Shown here piece by piece: positions 1-5,844 of a stretch of 5,844 bases of DNA. Position 1 is the first letter of the stretch. Every line of letters starts with the position of its first letter. The position numbers were made by a program, and so were the translations under genes. The stretch spans positions 1 through 5,844 of the forward strand of contig CAMLDK010000057.1 in NCBI GenBank assembly GCA_946478995.1, in the 5' to 3' direction. This DNA comes from an uncultured Candidatus Saccharibacteria bacterium. Its GTDB lineage: Bacteria > Patescibacteria > Saccharimonadia > Saccharimonadales > 2-12-FULL-41-12. The notes under the pieces were generated by a model. The model worked only from the letters and a program-made list of their open reading frames with translations. It ran no database searches and was not told where the DNA came from.

Positions 1-774
1 TGTTCCAGCTGCATGGCTTTGATGGATGCCGGCGTGCCTTTGCGCGCTCCGGTAAGCGGAATTGCCATGGGCTTGATGCTAGGCAAAGACGGCAAACCAT
101 TTATTTTATCGGATATAGCAGACACCGAAGATTTTGCCGGCGATATGGACTTCAAAGTGGCAGGAACTATGAAAGGCATCACTGCCCTTCAAATGGATAT
201 GAAAGTCCATGGGCTTGGTATAGATATCCTAAAGCAAGCCCTTACCCGGGCTAAAAAAGGCCGGGCCGAAATCCTAAAGCATATGTTAGATACTATAGAG
301 AGGCCTAAAGACGATCTCAGCGTATATGCCCCGCGGGTGGAATCTATAAAGATCAACCCCGATAAAATCCGCGAAGTCATAGGCAAGGGCGGCGAAACTA
401 TAAATAAGATCATTTCAGAAACCGGCGCGGAGATAGATATCAGAGATGACGGAACAGTCATGATAGCCAGCCCGGACAAGAAAAGCATAGAAGGGGCTAA
501 ACAGTTCATCCAAACCATTGTCGCAGAACCCGAGGTCGGAAAAATATATGAAAATTGCCGGGTAGTCAGCGTCCTGGAATTCGGAGCGTTTGTTGAGATA
601 CTTCCGGGCAAAGAAGGTCTTGTACATATAAGCGAGATGTCCGAGAAACGGCTAAGCAGTCCAAGCGAAGTCGTAAAGGAAGGCGATAAAGTCAATGTTA
701 AACTAGTTGGTATAGACGATAGGGGCAGATTGCAGTTAAGCATGAAGGCGGCAAAGGAAAATGGCAAAAAATAG
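1..774 (+). CDS. pnp: Polynucleotide phosphorylase (PNPase), C-terminal part, 5'-truncated by the window edge
   Basis: This is the 3' end of the gene for PNPase, which degrades RNA 3'-5' by phosphorolysis and can also add nucleotides to 3' ends. It is cytoplasmic and normally a ring-shaped homotrimer. The frame is open from base 1, and the first visible codons (CSSCMALMDAGVP) already match the second RNase PH core, so the ATG at 13 is internal and not a start. 257 residues are visible of a usual ~700. In window numbering: the end of the second RNase PH domain is at ~1-95, including the DMDFKVAGT block with likely catalytic Asp44 and Asp50; a KH domain at ~113-172 has GKGG at 128-131; an S1 domain at ~178-250 has the FGAFVEI and GLVHISEM blocks. 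It ends just after S1, without the long tail seen in some proteobacterial PNPases. Its last 14 bases overlap the next gene, so co-transcription is likely. The identification is secure; the upstream half and promoter are outside the window. Confidence 0.97.
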   Translation, partial: CSSCMALMDAGVPLRAPVSGIAMGLMLGKDGKPFILSDIADTEDFAGDMDFKVAGTMKGITALQMDMKVHGLGIDILKQALTRAKKGRAEILKHMLDTIERPKDDLSVYAPRVESIKINPDKIREVIGKGGETINKIISETGAEIDIRDDGTVMIASPDKKSIEGAKQFIQTIVAEPEVGKIYENCRVVSVLEFGAFVEILPGKEGLVHISEMSEKRLSSPSEVVKEGDKVNVKLVGIDDRGRLQLSMKAAKENGKK

Positions 775-1012
775 CACTGACACGCTTGATCGGATAGATA
801 ACTTCCACAAGACCAAAAAAGGACGGCTTACCTTCGGAATCATAGAGTTGTTAGCTGCCTACCTTTTCATATCGCTGGCAATTGATAGCGGGAGTATATG
901 GCAATATGTAGCCGCGGTAATCTTAATTATCGGCGCAATAAACAATCTAATACGCTCATTTGCTCTGAAAGGAGTAAAGACGGATGGTAAAAAACCAGCA
1001 AAAAAACCCTAA
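761..1012 (+). CDS. Small two-helix membrane protein of unknown function
   Basis: This 83-residue protein is one I do not recognise as a named family. It has a polar N-terminus with a basic patch (HKTKKGR, ~16-22). Two hydrophobic segments follow, at about 25-41 and 46-64, joined by a very short turn (DSGS). The C-terminal tail is lysine-rich (GKKPAKKP). Positive charge on both sides suggests a helical hairpin with both ends in the cytoplasm. There is no signal-peptidase site and no catalytic motif. The ATG lies inside the end of pnp (14-bp overlap). The GGA at 756-758 is too close to be a standard ribosome site, while AAGG at 745-748 is rather far, so translation is probably coupled to pnp. 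The last 29 bp overlap the glycosylase gene in another frame. Support for its reality comes from the clean membrane-hairpin composition, the gap-filling position and the good Shine-Dalgarno site for the next gene inside its 3' end. The function is unknown. Confidence 0.75.
   Translation: MAKNSTDTLDRIDNFHKTKKGRLTFGIIELLAAYLFISLAIDSGSIWQYVAAVILIIGAINNLIRSFALKGVKTDGKKPAKKP
968..974 (+). promoter_or_regulatory. Shine-Dalgarno site of the uracil-DNA glycosylase gene
   Basis: AAAGGAG lies nine bases before the ATG at 984. It is inside the coding sequence of the upstream membrane protein. This good match fixes the glycosylase start, even though that start makes the two genes overlap by 29 bp. Confidence 0.75.
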
Positions 1013-1586
1013 CGCAAAGCTCCTTGATCAAATCAGGGCAGATATAGTAGAGAATAATATTTGTCCGGACTTGGCCAAGGAGGCCACGAACCTTGTCATG
1101 GGCGTAGGCAATGATAGCGCGGACATATTGTTTATAGGAGAGGCCCCCGGGAAAAACGAGGACCTCAAGGGCGAGCCTTTTGTCGGAGCAGCCGGCAAAT
1201 TCCTGGACGAAATGTTAGCTCATATCGGTTTAGATAGAAGCCAGGTCTACATAACCAATATCGTCAAATATCGCCCGCCAAACAATCGTGATCCGCTGCC
1301 GGATGAGAAAAAAGCCTTTTGGCCTTATCTTGTCAGGCAAGTTAAGGTTATCAAGCCGAAAGTCATAGTTACCCTAGGTCGGCACAGTATGGAATATTTC
1401 TTGCCGGACCGGCGGATAAGCGAAATACACGGCCAGCCAAAGCGAGTAAATTTTGGCGGGGATAAGGTAGTTATCCTGCCGCTATTTCATCCGGCGGCGG
1501 CATTGTACAACTCCGGCATGAAGAAAACACTAATAGAAGACTTTCAAGCTATACCGAAAGTAATCGAACTAATTAACAATCAGTAA
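984..1586 (+). CDS. Family-4-type uracil-DNA glycosylase lacking most Fe-S cluster cysteines
   Basis: This 200-residue protein is a uracil-DNA glycosylase of the family 4 (UDGa) type, which removes uracil from DNA to start base-excision repair. Visible family blocks are GEAPG at 52-56, followed by ED (59-60) and PFVGAAG (65-71), which form the uracil pocket region. Next come VYITNIVKYRPPNNRDP (88-104), VIVTLG (127-132) and the late active-site motif FHPAA (168-172). Length is normal for the family. The oddity is that family members normally carry four cysteines binding a [4Fe-4S] cluster (C-x2-C-P near the N-terminus, KCRPP, and a C about 15 residues later). Here only Cys27 of the CP pair remains. 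The others are Asn24, Tyr96 and Phe112, and Cys27 is the only cysteine in the protein. The active-site motifs are kept, so it is probably an active, cluster-free enzyme (inference). It lies between RNA-decay genes, and overlap and spacing suggest the same transcript. It lacks the KRRIH loop of UdgX. Confidence 0.9.
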   Translation: MVKNQQKNPNAKLLDQIRADIVENNICPDLAKEATNLVMGVGNDSADILFIGEAPGKNEDLKGEPFVGAAGKFLDEMLAHIGLDRSQVYITNIVKYRPPNNRDPLPDEKKAFWPYLVRQVKVIKPKVIVTLGRHSMEYFLPDRRISEIHGQPKRVNFGGDKVVILPLFHPAAALYNSGMKKTLIEDFQAIPKVIELINNQ

Positions 1587-1588
1587 AT

Positions 1589-1593
1589 AAGGA
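1589..1593 (+). promoter_or_regulatory. Shine-Dalgarno site of the RNase J gene
   Basis: AAGGA lies eight bases before the ATG at 1602, in the 15-bp gap after the glycosylase stop codon. It supports the ATG at 1602 as the true start. The long low-complexity N-terminal extension of RNase J is therefore translated and is not a misplaced start. Confidence 0.65.
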
Positions 1594-1601
1594 AAATTTT
1601 A

Positions 1602-3668
1602 ATGAGTAAAAACGAGAAAAATAATAAAAGACCGAAGAAAAACCCTTCGTCAAATTCGAATAACAATAATAACGGCCGCTCAACCAGCCGCGGCGCGGCT
1701 ATCCGGGCCCAGCGGCGTGCCAGCGATGACGCGCATAGGATTGCCAGCCAGTATCTGACCGCTGAAAACAATCCTTCTTTCAACGGCCAAAAGCAGAAGA
1801 ATCAACCTTCTACCCCCAAGCCCCGCGCCAATTTCATAGACGACAGCCCCAGGTTGAGGTTTGTAGGCCTTGGCGGTATGGACGGCGGCGGTTCAAAGAA
1901 CACTCTTTTAGTAGAGTATAAGAATGATGCGGTGATCATGGATTGCGGCAGCGACCTTGGTGTTGACCTACCGGGTATAAACTACGGTATCGCGGACACT
2001 GCTTATTTGGAAACAATCAAACATAAATTAAAAGCTTATATCATAACCCACGGGCACTTGGACCACATAGGCGGCTTGCCGCACATACTGCCCAAGTATC
2101 CCGCTCCGGTTTACGGCAGCCGCTTCACCATAGGACGGGTGGAAGAAATTTTCGAGAATTTCGGTTTGCCGATGCCGGAAGGCTTCGAGCTTAACACCGT
2201 TATCATGAATGAAGACAATCATGAACGGCTGAAGGTCGGCGAGTTTTTCGTGGAGCTGGTCAGAATAACCCACTCCATACCGGGCAGTACCTGCATTGTC
2301 CTTGATACTCCTGTCGGCAGACTTATTAATACCGGGGATTTCCGTTTGGACCCTAACCCGCTTGATCATGAAAGAACCGATATTGAACGGCTGCAACAAC
2401 TTGGCCAGGAAGGGGTTTTAGCGCTTTTGAGCGAAAGTACTACTTCCGATAGGCCCGGCCGGACTCCCTCTGAGAGCACCATAGAAAAAAGTTATGACGA
2501 TATAATGGACCAAGCTCCCGGCAGGATATTCGTGGCTATATTTTCTACTAATGTTAACCGCGTACAGATGATAGTTAATTCTGCCGTCAAGCATAACCGC
2601 AAGATCGCTTTAGATGGCCGAAGTATGATCAGCACGCTGGAAATGGCAGTCAGGAACGGCTTTATGAAGATTCCAAAAGGTACTTTCGTACCTATAGCCA
2701 GTGTACCTAGCTTGAAAGACGACCAGGTGGTTGTGGTATGTACTGGCGGCCAGGGCGAACCGAATTCGGCTTTGCAGAGAATGGCTACGGGCGAACATAG
2801 ACACATAAAACTTAAGAGTCAGGACAGTGTTATTTTGTCCAGCACCCCCATACCTTATACAGGTAATGACGCCCTAGTGCGTACCATGGTTGATAATTTG
2901 TTCAAAGATGGCGTGCATGTATTCAGGCATGAAAGCCGCGAAGTCGATAGTTGCGGTCCGCTGCATGTTTCCGGACATGCCAGCATGGATGAATACGCGG
3001 ATATGATAAATATGATCAAGCCAAAGTTCTTCGTCCCGATATATGGGGATTACACCGGCAAACGCTATCACATAGAATTGGCTATAGAGCAGGGCATCCC
3101 TCGTAAAAACTGTATAAATATAGGCAATGGCCAAGTGCTGAAATTCACCAAAGACAGCATGGAACTGGGCGAAGAAATCCCCCATGGCACTGTACTGGTA
3201 GACCAGACCGGCGCTATTGTCAGCAGCGTGGTGATAAAAGACCGCTTGATGCTGAGCAACGAAGGCCTGGTAGCCGTAGTCTTAACCGTTGATAAGAAAT
3301 CAGGCCAGCTTCTGACCAGCCCGGATATAATCAGCCGGGGGTTCATATATATGAAGGATCAGGAGGGGCTGATGAACGAGTTCAGGCAAGAACTGAAAAG
3401 AGCCGTATCGCAAAGATACAAAAGAGTTGACCTGGATCGTTTCAAGCTTGAGCTGAAGGAGCACATCACCCATTTCCTATACGATAAGACCGGACGCAGC
3501 CCGATAGTCATACCGGTAGTTAATATAATCGGCGGCGGTTCTAAACCACCACAGAAATCTTCGCAGCCTCCGGCAAAGCAAGATAAGAAGAAGGAAGCTG
3601 AAGACCTGCAGAAACGATTTGCCGAGATGCGTTCGCGTCTTCTCAACCAAGATGCCCGCATCGACTAG
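1602..3668 (+). CDS. rnj: Ribonuclease J with long N-terminal extension and altered motif C
   Basis: This is RNase J, a metallo-beta-lactamase/beta-CASP ribonuclease with 5'-3' exonuclease and endonuclease activity in mRNA decay and rRNA processing; it is cytoplasmic. At 688 residues it is longer than the usual ~555. Residues 1-84 are a basic, Asn-rich, probably disordered extension. The catalytic fold begins at ~85 with a glycine-rich GLGGMDGGGSKN turn. Metal-site residues are HGHLDH (His150, His152, Asp154, His155), His224 in THSIPGS and Asp246 in NTGDFRLD. Beta-CASP motif A is probably Glu278 in LLSES, and motif B is His455 in HVSGHAS. Motif C, normally the His of a PIHGEYR-like block, is PIYGDYT here, with Tyr481 in its place. 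The RNase J C-terminal domain follows to ~650 (PDIISRGFIYM, then the TGRSPIVIPVV end block), then a Pro/Lys/Gln linker and a charged helical tail to 688. It is probably the last gene of the pnp operon. Confidence 0.95.
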   Translation: MSKNEKNNKRPKKNPSSNSNNNNNGRSTSRGAAIRAQRRASDDAHRIASQYLTAENNPSFNGQKQKNQPSTPKPRANFIDDSPRLRFVGLGGMDGGGSKNTLLVEYKNDAVIMDCGSDLGVDLPGINYGIADTAYLETIKHKLKAYIITHGHLDHIGGLPHILPKYPAPVYGSRFTIGRVEEIFENFGLPMPEGFELNTVIMNEDNHERLKVGEFFVELVRITHSIPGSTCIVLDTPVGRLINTGDFRLDPNPLDHERTDIERLQQLGQEGVLALLSESTTSDRPGRTPSESTIEKSYDDIMDQAPGRIFVAIFSTNVNRVQMIVNSAVKHNRKIALDGRSMISTLEMAVRNGFMKIPKGTFVPIASVPSLKDDQVVVVCTGGQGEPNSALQRMATGEHRHIKLKSQDSVILSSTPIPYTGNDALVRTMVDNLFKDGVHVFRHESREVDSCGPLHVSGHASMDEYADMINMIKPKFFVPIYGDYTGKRYHIELAIEQGIPRKNCINIGNGQVLKFTKDSMELGEEIPHGTVLVDQTGAIVSSVVIKDRLMLSNEGLVAVVLTVDKKSGQLLTSPDIISRGFIYMKDQEGLMNEFRQELKRAVSQRYKRVDLDRFKLELKEHITHFLYDKTGRSPIVIPVVNIIGGGSKPPQKSSQPPAKQDKKKEAEDLQKRFAEMRSRLLNQDARID

Positions 3669-3697
3669 CTATTAGGCGGGGCGATTCCCCAGCTTAG
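3665..3697 (+). terminator. Weak hairpin at the end of rnj; possible transcript end
   Basis: GGGG (3678-3681) can pair with CCCC (3687-3690) around a five-base loop. CTAGCT (3665-3670) can pair with AGC and TAG (3691-3697) as a lower stem, with a seven-base bulge on one side and one unpaired base on the other. The hairpin begins at the rnj stop codon and precedes the ftsK promoter, which is where a terminator would be expected. No run of T follows, so it does not meet the usual intrinsic-terminator pattern. It may instead be a 3'-end stabilising structure or chance. Confidence 0.3.
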
Positions 3698-3715
3698 TAG
3701 AAACAAAGATATTGA

Positions 3716-3744
3716 TTGACTTTTGTAGTAATTTGTGCTACAAT
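3716..3744 (+). promoter_or_regulatory. Sigma-70-type promoter of ftsK
   Basis: A TTGACT -35 box (3716-3721) and a TACAAT -10 box (3739-3744) are separated by exactly 17 bp. A TG one base before the -10 (3736-3737) makes an extended -10. Each box differs from the consensus hexamer by one base. The predicted start is near 3751, giving an AT-rich leader of about 41 nt before the ftsK ATG. This implies ftsK can be transcribed independently of the pnp-rnj operon. Confidence 0.8.
3723..3743. repeat. Inverted repeat overlapping the ftsK promoter; possible operator
   Basis: TTGTAG (3723-3728) and CTACAA (3738-3743) are perfect inverted arms separated by nine bases. The left arm lies in the spacer and the right arm covers most of the -10 box. 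A protein bound here would block RNA polymerase, so it could be a repressor site. It could also be chance, as part of the right arm is constrained by the -10 sequence. I do not recognise it as a known operator; it does not fit CIRCE, the Bacillus-type LexA box or the NrdR box. Confidence 0.3.
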
Positions 3745-3791
3745 ATTAAGACATAGATAAGAATTTATAGTGGTAGAATAACTAAGTAGCC

Positions 3792-5844
3792 ATGCCTAAA
3801 AAGAAAAAACGTACAAAAAGAACAAGATCTAGTAAAAAAATCCAGCCGGAAACAAAAGATAACGGCTTCTGGCAGCTGTCTTTTGCTATTTTATTGGCCG
3901 TCGCGGCGTTTTTGCTGCTTCTTGGAGGATTCGGCACCGGCGGGCCTTTGCCGGTAGGAGCTTTCAGGCAGGTTTATAGCTTGTTAGGCTGGGCTGCATA
4001 TATAGTTCCTTTTTCTTTGATATTTTTCGCCTTCCACAAATTTGCCGCTGAAGACAGAAGAATCCCGCTAGTCAAGTTAAGCAGCATGATCGGTTTTTTG
4101 CTGTGTATGTCAGTCGCGTTCCATACCATTTTCGCCGATAAAAGCGCGTCGGCAGAGACATTTGAAGGCGGCAACGGCGGCTTTGCCGGGGAAATAGTCG
4201 GCAATGCTCTCCTTCTTGCGCTGGATAAAGTCCCGGCAAGTATCACTTTGCTGGTCATAGCTGTCCTGATGTTCTTCTTAGCTTTTGATATATCTCTTAA
4301 AAAACTTTTAGTTTTGTTCAGTCCTTTTAATAAGAAGGAGAAAGACACAGATCTCGCCGACCTTAAAGAAAAAGCTCCGGCAATCAAGCTGAATGAAGGA
4401 GTTCCGACCGAGCATCATGAAAATAAAGAAGAAGAACAAAAACAATCCCGCTTGTCTACCCTGAAGAATACGGCTAGAAAGCTATCTGAATCAGAAGACC
4501 ATGAAGCGCTAACTACTACCAGCGATGCCAACTGGAAATTCCCGCCTATTGACCTGCTCAATCGCAAGGAAGATAAAGCCGATGCAGGAGACGTCCAATC
4601 CAATGCGGAAACCATACGCGAAACGCTGAATGATTTTAATATAAATGTCGAGATGGAGGGGGCGAATGTCGGTCCGCGGGTGACGCAATATACACTTAAG
4701 CCCCAAACCGGTATAAAGCTTACGAAAATCACGGCACTAGATAATAATCTGGCCTATGCTTTAGCGGCGCACTCTATCCGGATAGAAGCGCCGATTCCCG
4801 GAAAACGCTTAGTCGGTGTTGAAGTCCCCAATATAAAAGCTTCAACCGTCCGGATAAGCGGAATATTGGCCGCCGATTCCTGGATAAAAAAGCACGGACA
4901 TTTGAATTTCATCCTAGGCAAAGATATCACAGGGTCGCCGGTCATAGGCGATCTGGCTAAAATGCCTCATTTGCTTATCGCCGGCCAGACAGGCTCCGGT
5001 AAATCGGTGATGATCAATAATGTCCTGACCAGCATGCTTTATAAATACAGCCCGTCGGACCTCAAGCTTATACTGGTAGACCCGAAGCAAGTTGAGCTGA
5101 CGCCGTTTAATGACATACCCCACCTGCTTGCGCCGGTAATCCATGAGCCGGAAAAATGTATTAGCGCATTGAAGTGGGCGGTAGCGGAAATGGAAAGAAG
5201 GCTTAGGGCTATGGCGGAAGTCGGAAAAAGAAATATAGAAGAGTATAACAACTTGAAAAAAGAAGAAGGCATGCCGTATATAGTCATAGTGATCGATGAG
5301 CTGTCCGATCTGATGATGATGGCGGCGAGAGACGTTGAATCACTTGTCGTGAGAGTCGCGCAGAAGGCGCGGGCGGCCGGTATACATCTGATCTTAGCTA
5401 CTCAAAGGCCTAGCGTGGACGTGATAACCGGCCTAATTAAGGCTAACGTGCCGGCACGCGTCGCATTCACTACTACTTCTCAAGTGGATTCCAAAACTAT
5501 CATTGACGGAGTAGGGGCGGAGAAGCTGCTAGGCAAGGGCGATATGCTGCTTCAAACATCTAACATGCCAAAGCCCATCCGTGTCCAGGCCGCATATATT
5601 TCCGAGCAGGAAACAAAAAAGGTAAATGACTTCTTGCGGGACCAAAGACCGCCGGAATATGACGACGAAGTGATCAGCCAGCCAGTACAGATCGGCAAGG
5701 GCGGCGTTGTCAGTGAATTTAGCGGCAGTTCGGATGCGGACGATGATTTGTGGAGGGATGCTGTACAAGTTGTCGTGGAAGGCCGTAAAGCCAGCACTAG
5801 TCTTCTTCAGAGACGCTTGAGAGTCGGCTATGCCCGCGCCGCCC
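3792..5844 (+). CDS. ftsK: FtsK/SpoIIIE-family DNA translocase, 3'-truncated by the window edge
   Basis: This is a membrane-anchored, hexameric ATP-driven motor that pumps chromosomal DNA through the division septum and helps segregate the terminus. 684 residues are visible; the frame stays open to the edge. An in-frame TAA at 3783 makes ATG 3792 the first possible ATG start, though no clear Shine-Dalgarno site precedes it. The order is: a very basic N-terminus (1-16); four likely membrane helices at ~27-48, 62-81, 96-114 and 149-166; a short, charged, Glu/Lys-rich linker (~167-247); then the motor from WKFPP (248). The motor has Walker A GQTGSGKS (398-405, Lys404), DPKQVEL (430-436), Walker B IVIVIDELSDL with Asp502 and Glu503, and ATQRPSVDVITG from 536. 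The DNA-reading winged-helix gamma domain starts near 650, with KASTSLLQRRLRVGY visible. Probably only some 25-40 residues are missing. The linker is short, as in SpoIIIE-like proteins and unlike E. coli FtsK. It is transcribed from its own promoter. Confidence 0.96.
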   Translation, partial: MPKKKKRTKRTRSSKKIQPETKDNGFWQLSFAILLAVAAFLLLLGGFGTGGPLPVGAFRQVYSLLGWAAYIVPFSLIFFAFHKFAAEDRRIPLVKLSSMIGFLLCMSVAFHTIFADKSASAETFEGGNGGFAGEIVGNALLLALDKVPASITLLVIAVLMFFLAFDISLKKLLVLFSPFNKKEKDTDLADLKEKAPAIKLNEGVPTEHHENKEEEQKQSRLSTLKNTARKLSESEDHEALTTTSDANWKFPPIDLLNRKEDKADAGDVQSNAETIRETLNDFNINVEMEGANVGPRVTQYTLKPQTGIKLTKITALDNNLAYALAAHSIRIEAPIPGKRLVGVEVPNIKASTVRISGILAADSWIKKHGHLNFILGKDITGSPVIGDLAKMPHLLIAGQTGSGKSVMINNVLTSMLYKYSPSDLKLILVDPKQVELTPFNDIPHLLAPVIHEPEKCISALKWAVAEMERRLRAMAEVGKRNIEEYNNLKKEEGMPYIVIVIDELSDLMMMAARDVESLVVRVAQKARAAGIHLILATQRPSVDVITGLIKANVPARVAFTTTSQVDSKTIIDGVGAEKLLGKGDMLLQTSNMPKPIRVQAAYISEQETKKVNDFLRDQRPPEYDDEVISQPVQIGKGGVVSEFSGSSDADDDLWRDAVQVVVEGRKASTSLLQRRLRVGYARAA

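Noticed and set aside
189..767. Long antisense open frame (192 codons) opposite pnp
   Set aside because: The + strand frame is unmistakable PNPase with KH and S1 domains. The antisense product has no recognisable domain and is a shadow of codon composition.
1000..1006. Run of seven A in the overlap of the membrane-protein and glycosylase genes as a frameshift site
   Set aside because: A -1 slip leads to a stop about 12 codons later. Fusion to the glycosylase would need a +1 shift. The glycosylase has its own good Shine-Dalgarno site and start, so no frameshift is needed.
984..1586. Glycosylase as a UdgX-type enzyme that cross-links to uracil DNA
   Set aside because: UdgX has an inserted KRRIH loop after the KHF-like position. 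Here that region reads KYRPPNNRDP as in ordinary family 4, with no inserted loop.
3665..3697. Strong intrinsic terminator after rnj
   Set aside because: The core stem is only four G-C pairs, the lower stem is bulged, and no T run follows. It was kept only as a low-confidence hairpin.
3974..4387. Antisense open frame (137 codons) opposite the ftsK membrane region
   Set aside because: The + strand encodes the FtsK membrane helices and linker in one continuous frame. The antisense frame shows no domain or ribosome site.
1..5844. Recoded UGA (as in Gracilibacteria/Absconditabacteria)
   Set aside because: No in-frame TGA occurs inside the recognised genes, and glycine is encoded by GGN throughout. 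The four visible stops are TAG or TAA, which is too few to argue from.
4230..5844. FtsK as a conjugation or plasmid-transfer ATPase
   Set aside because: N-terminal membrane helices, GQTGSGKS, the ATQRPSVDVITG block and a KASTSLLQRRLRVGY gamma domain are the chromosomal FtsK/SpoIIIE arrangement, and no transfer genes are nearby.

Overview
This window is a compact stretch of bacterial chromosome. All of its genes are on the + strand, and nothing points to a mobile element, CRISPR array, RNA gene or defence system. In order it holds: the 3' part of pnp (polynucleotide phosphorylase); a small two-helix membrane protein of unknown function; a family-4-type uracil-DNA glycosylase; a full-length RNase J with long extra tails; and the 5' ~95% of an FtsK/SpoIIIE-type DNA translocase that runs off the right edge.

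The four left-hand genes are packed as one apparent operon. pnp overlaps the small membrane gene by 14 bp, that gene overlaps the glycosylase gene by 29 bp, and only 15 bp separate the glycosylase from RNase J. A 123-bp gap follows. It carries a weak hairpin and a very good sigma-70-type promoter (TTGACT, 17 bp, extended TGC-TACAAT) that should start an ftsK transcript with a ~41-nt leader. An inverted repeat overlaps the spacer and -10 box of this promoter and could be an operator.

Functionally, the operon pairs two central RNA-decay enzymes: PNPase, a phosphorolytic 3'-5' exonuclease, and RNase J, a 5'-3' exonuclease and endonuclease. A DNA-repair enzyme sits between them. RNase J together with PNPase, and no RNase E, is the Gram-positive/CPR style of RNA turnover. 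Divergent sequence, high use of the AUA isoleucine codon, compact gene packing and loss of Fe-S ligands suggest a Patescibacteria/CPR member, perhaps Saccharibacteria-like. This is inference from style and recalled family features, not from a search. All reading frames work in the standard code, with no in-frame UGA, so there is no sign of UGA recoding.

The main points of interest are within otherwise ordinary housekeeping genes. The glycosylase has lost three of the four cysteines that hold the family-4 [4Fe-4S] cluster. RNase J has tyrosine in place of the conserved motif-C metal-binding histidine, and a long Asn/Lys/Arg-rich N-terminal extension. I found no convincing undescribed multi-gene system here.
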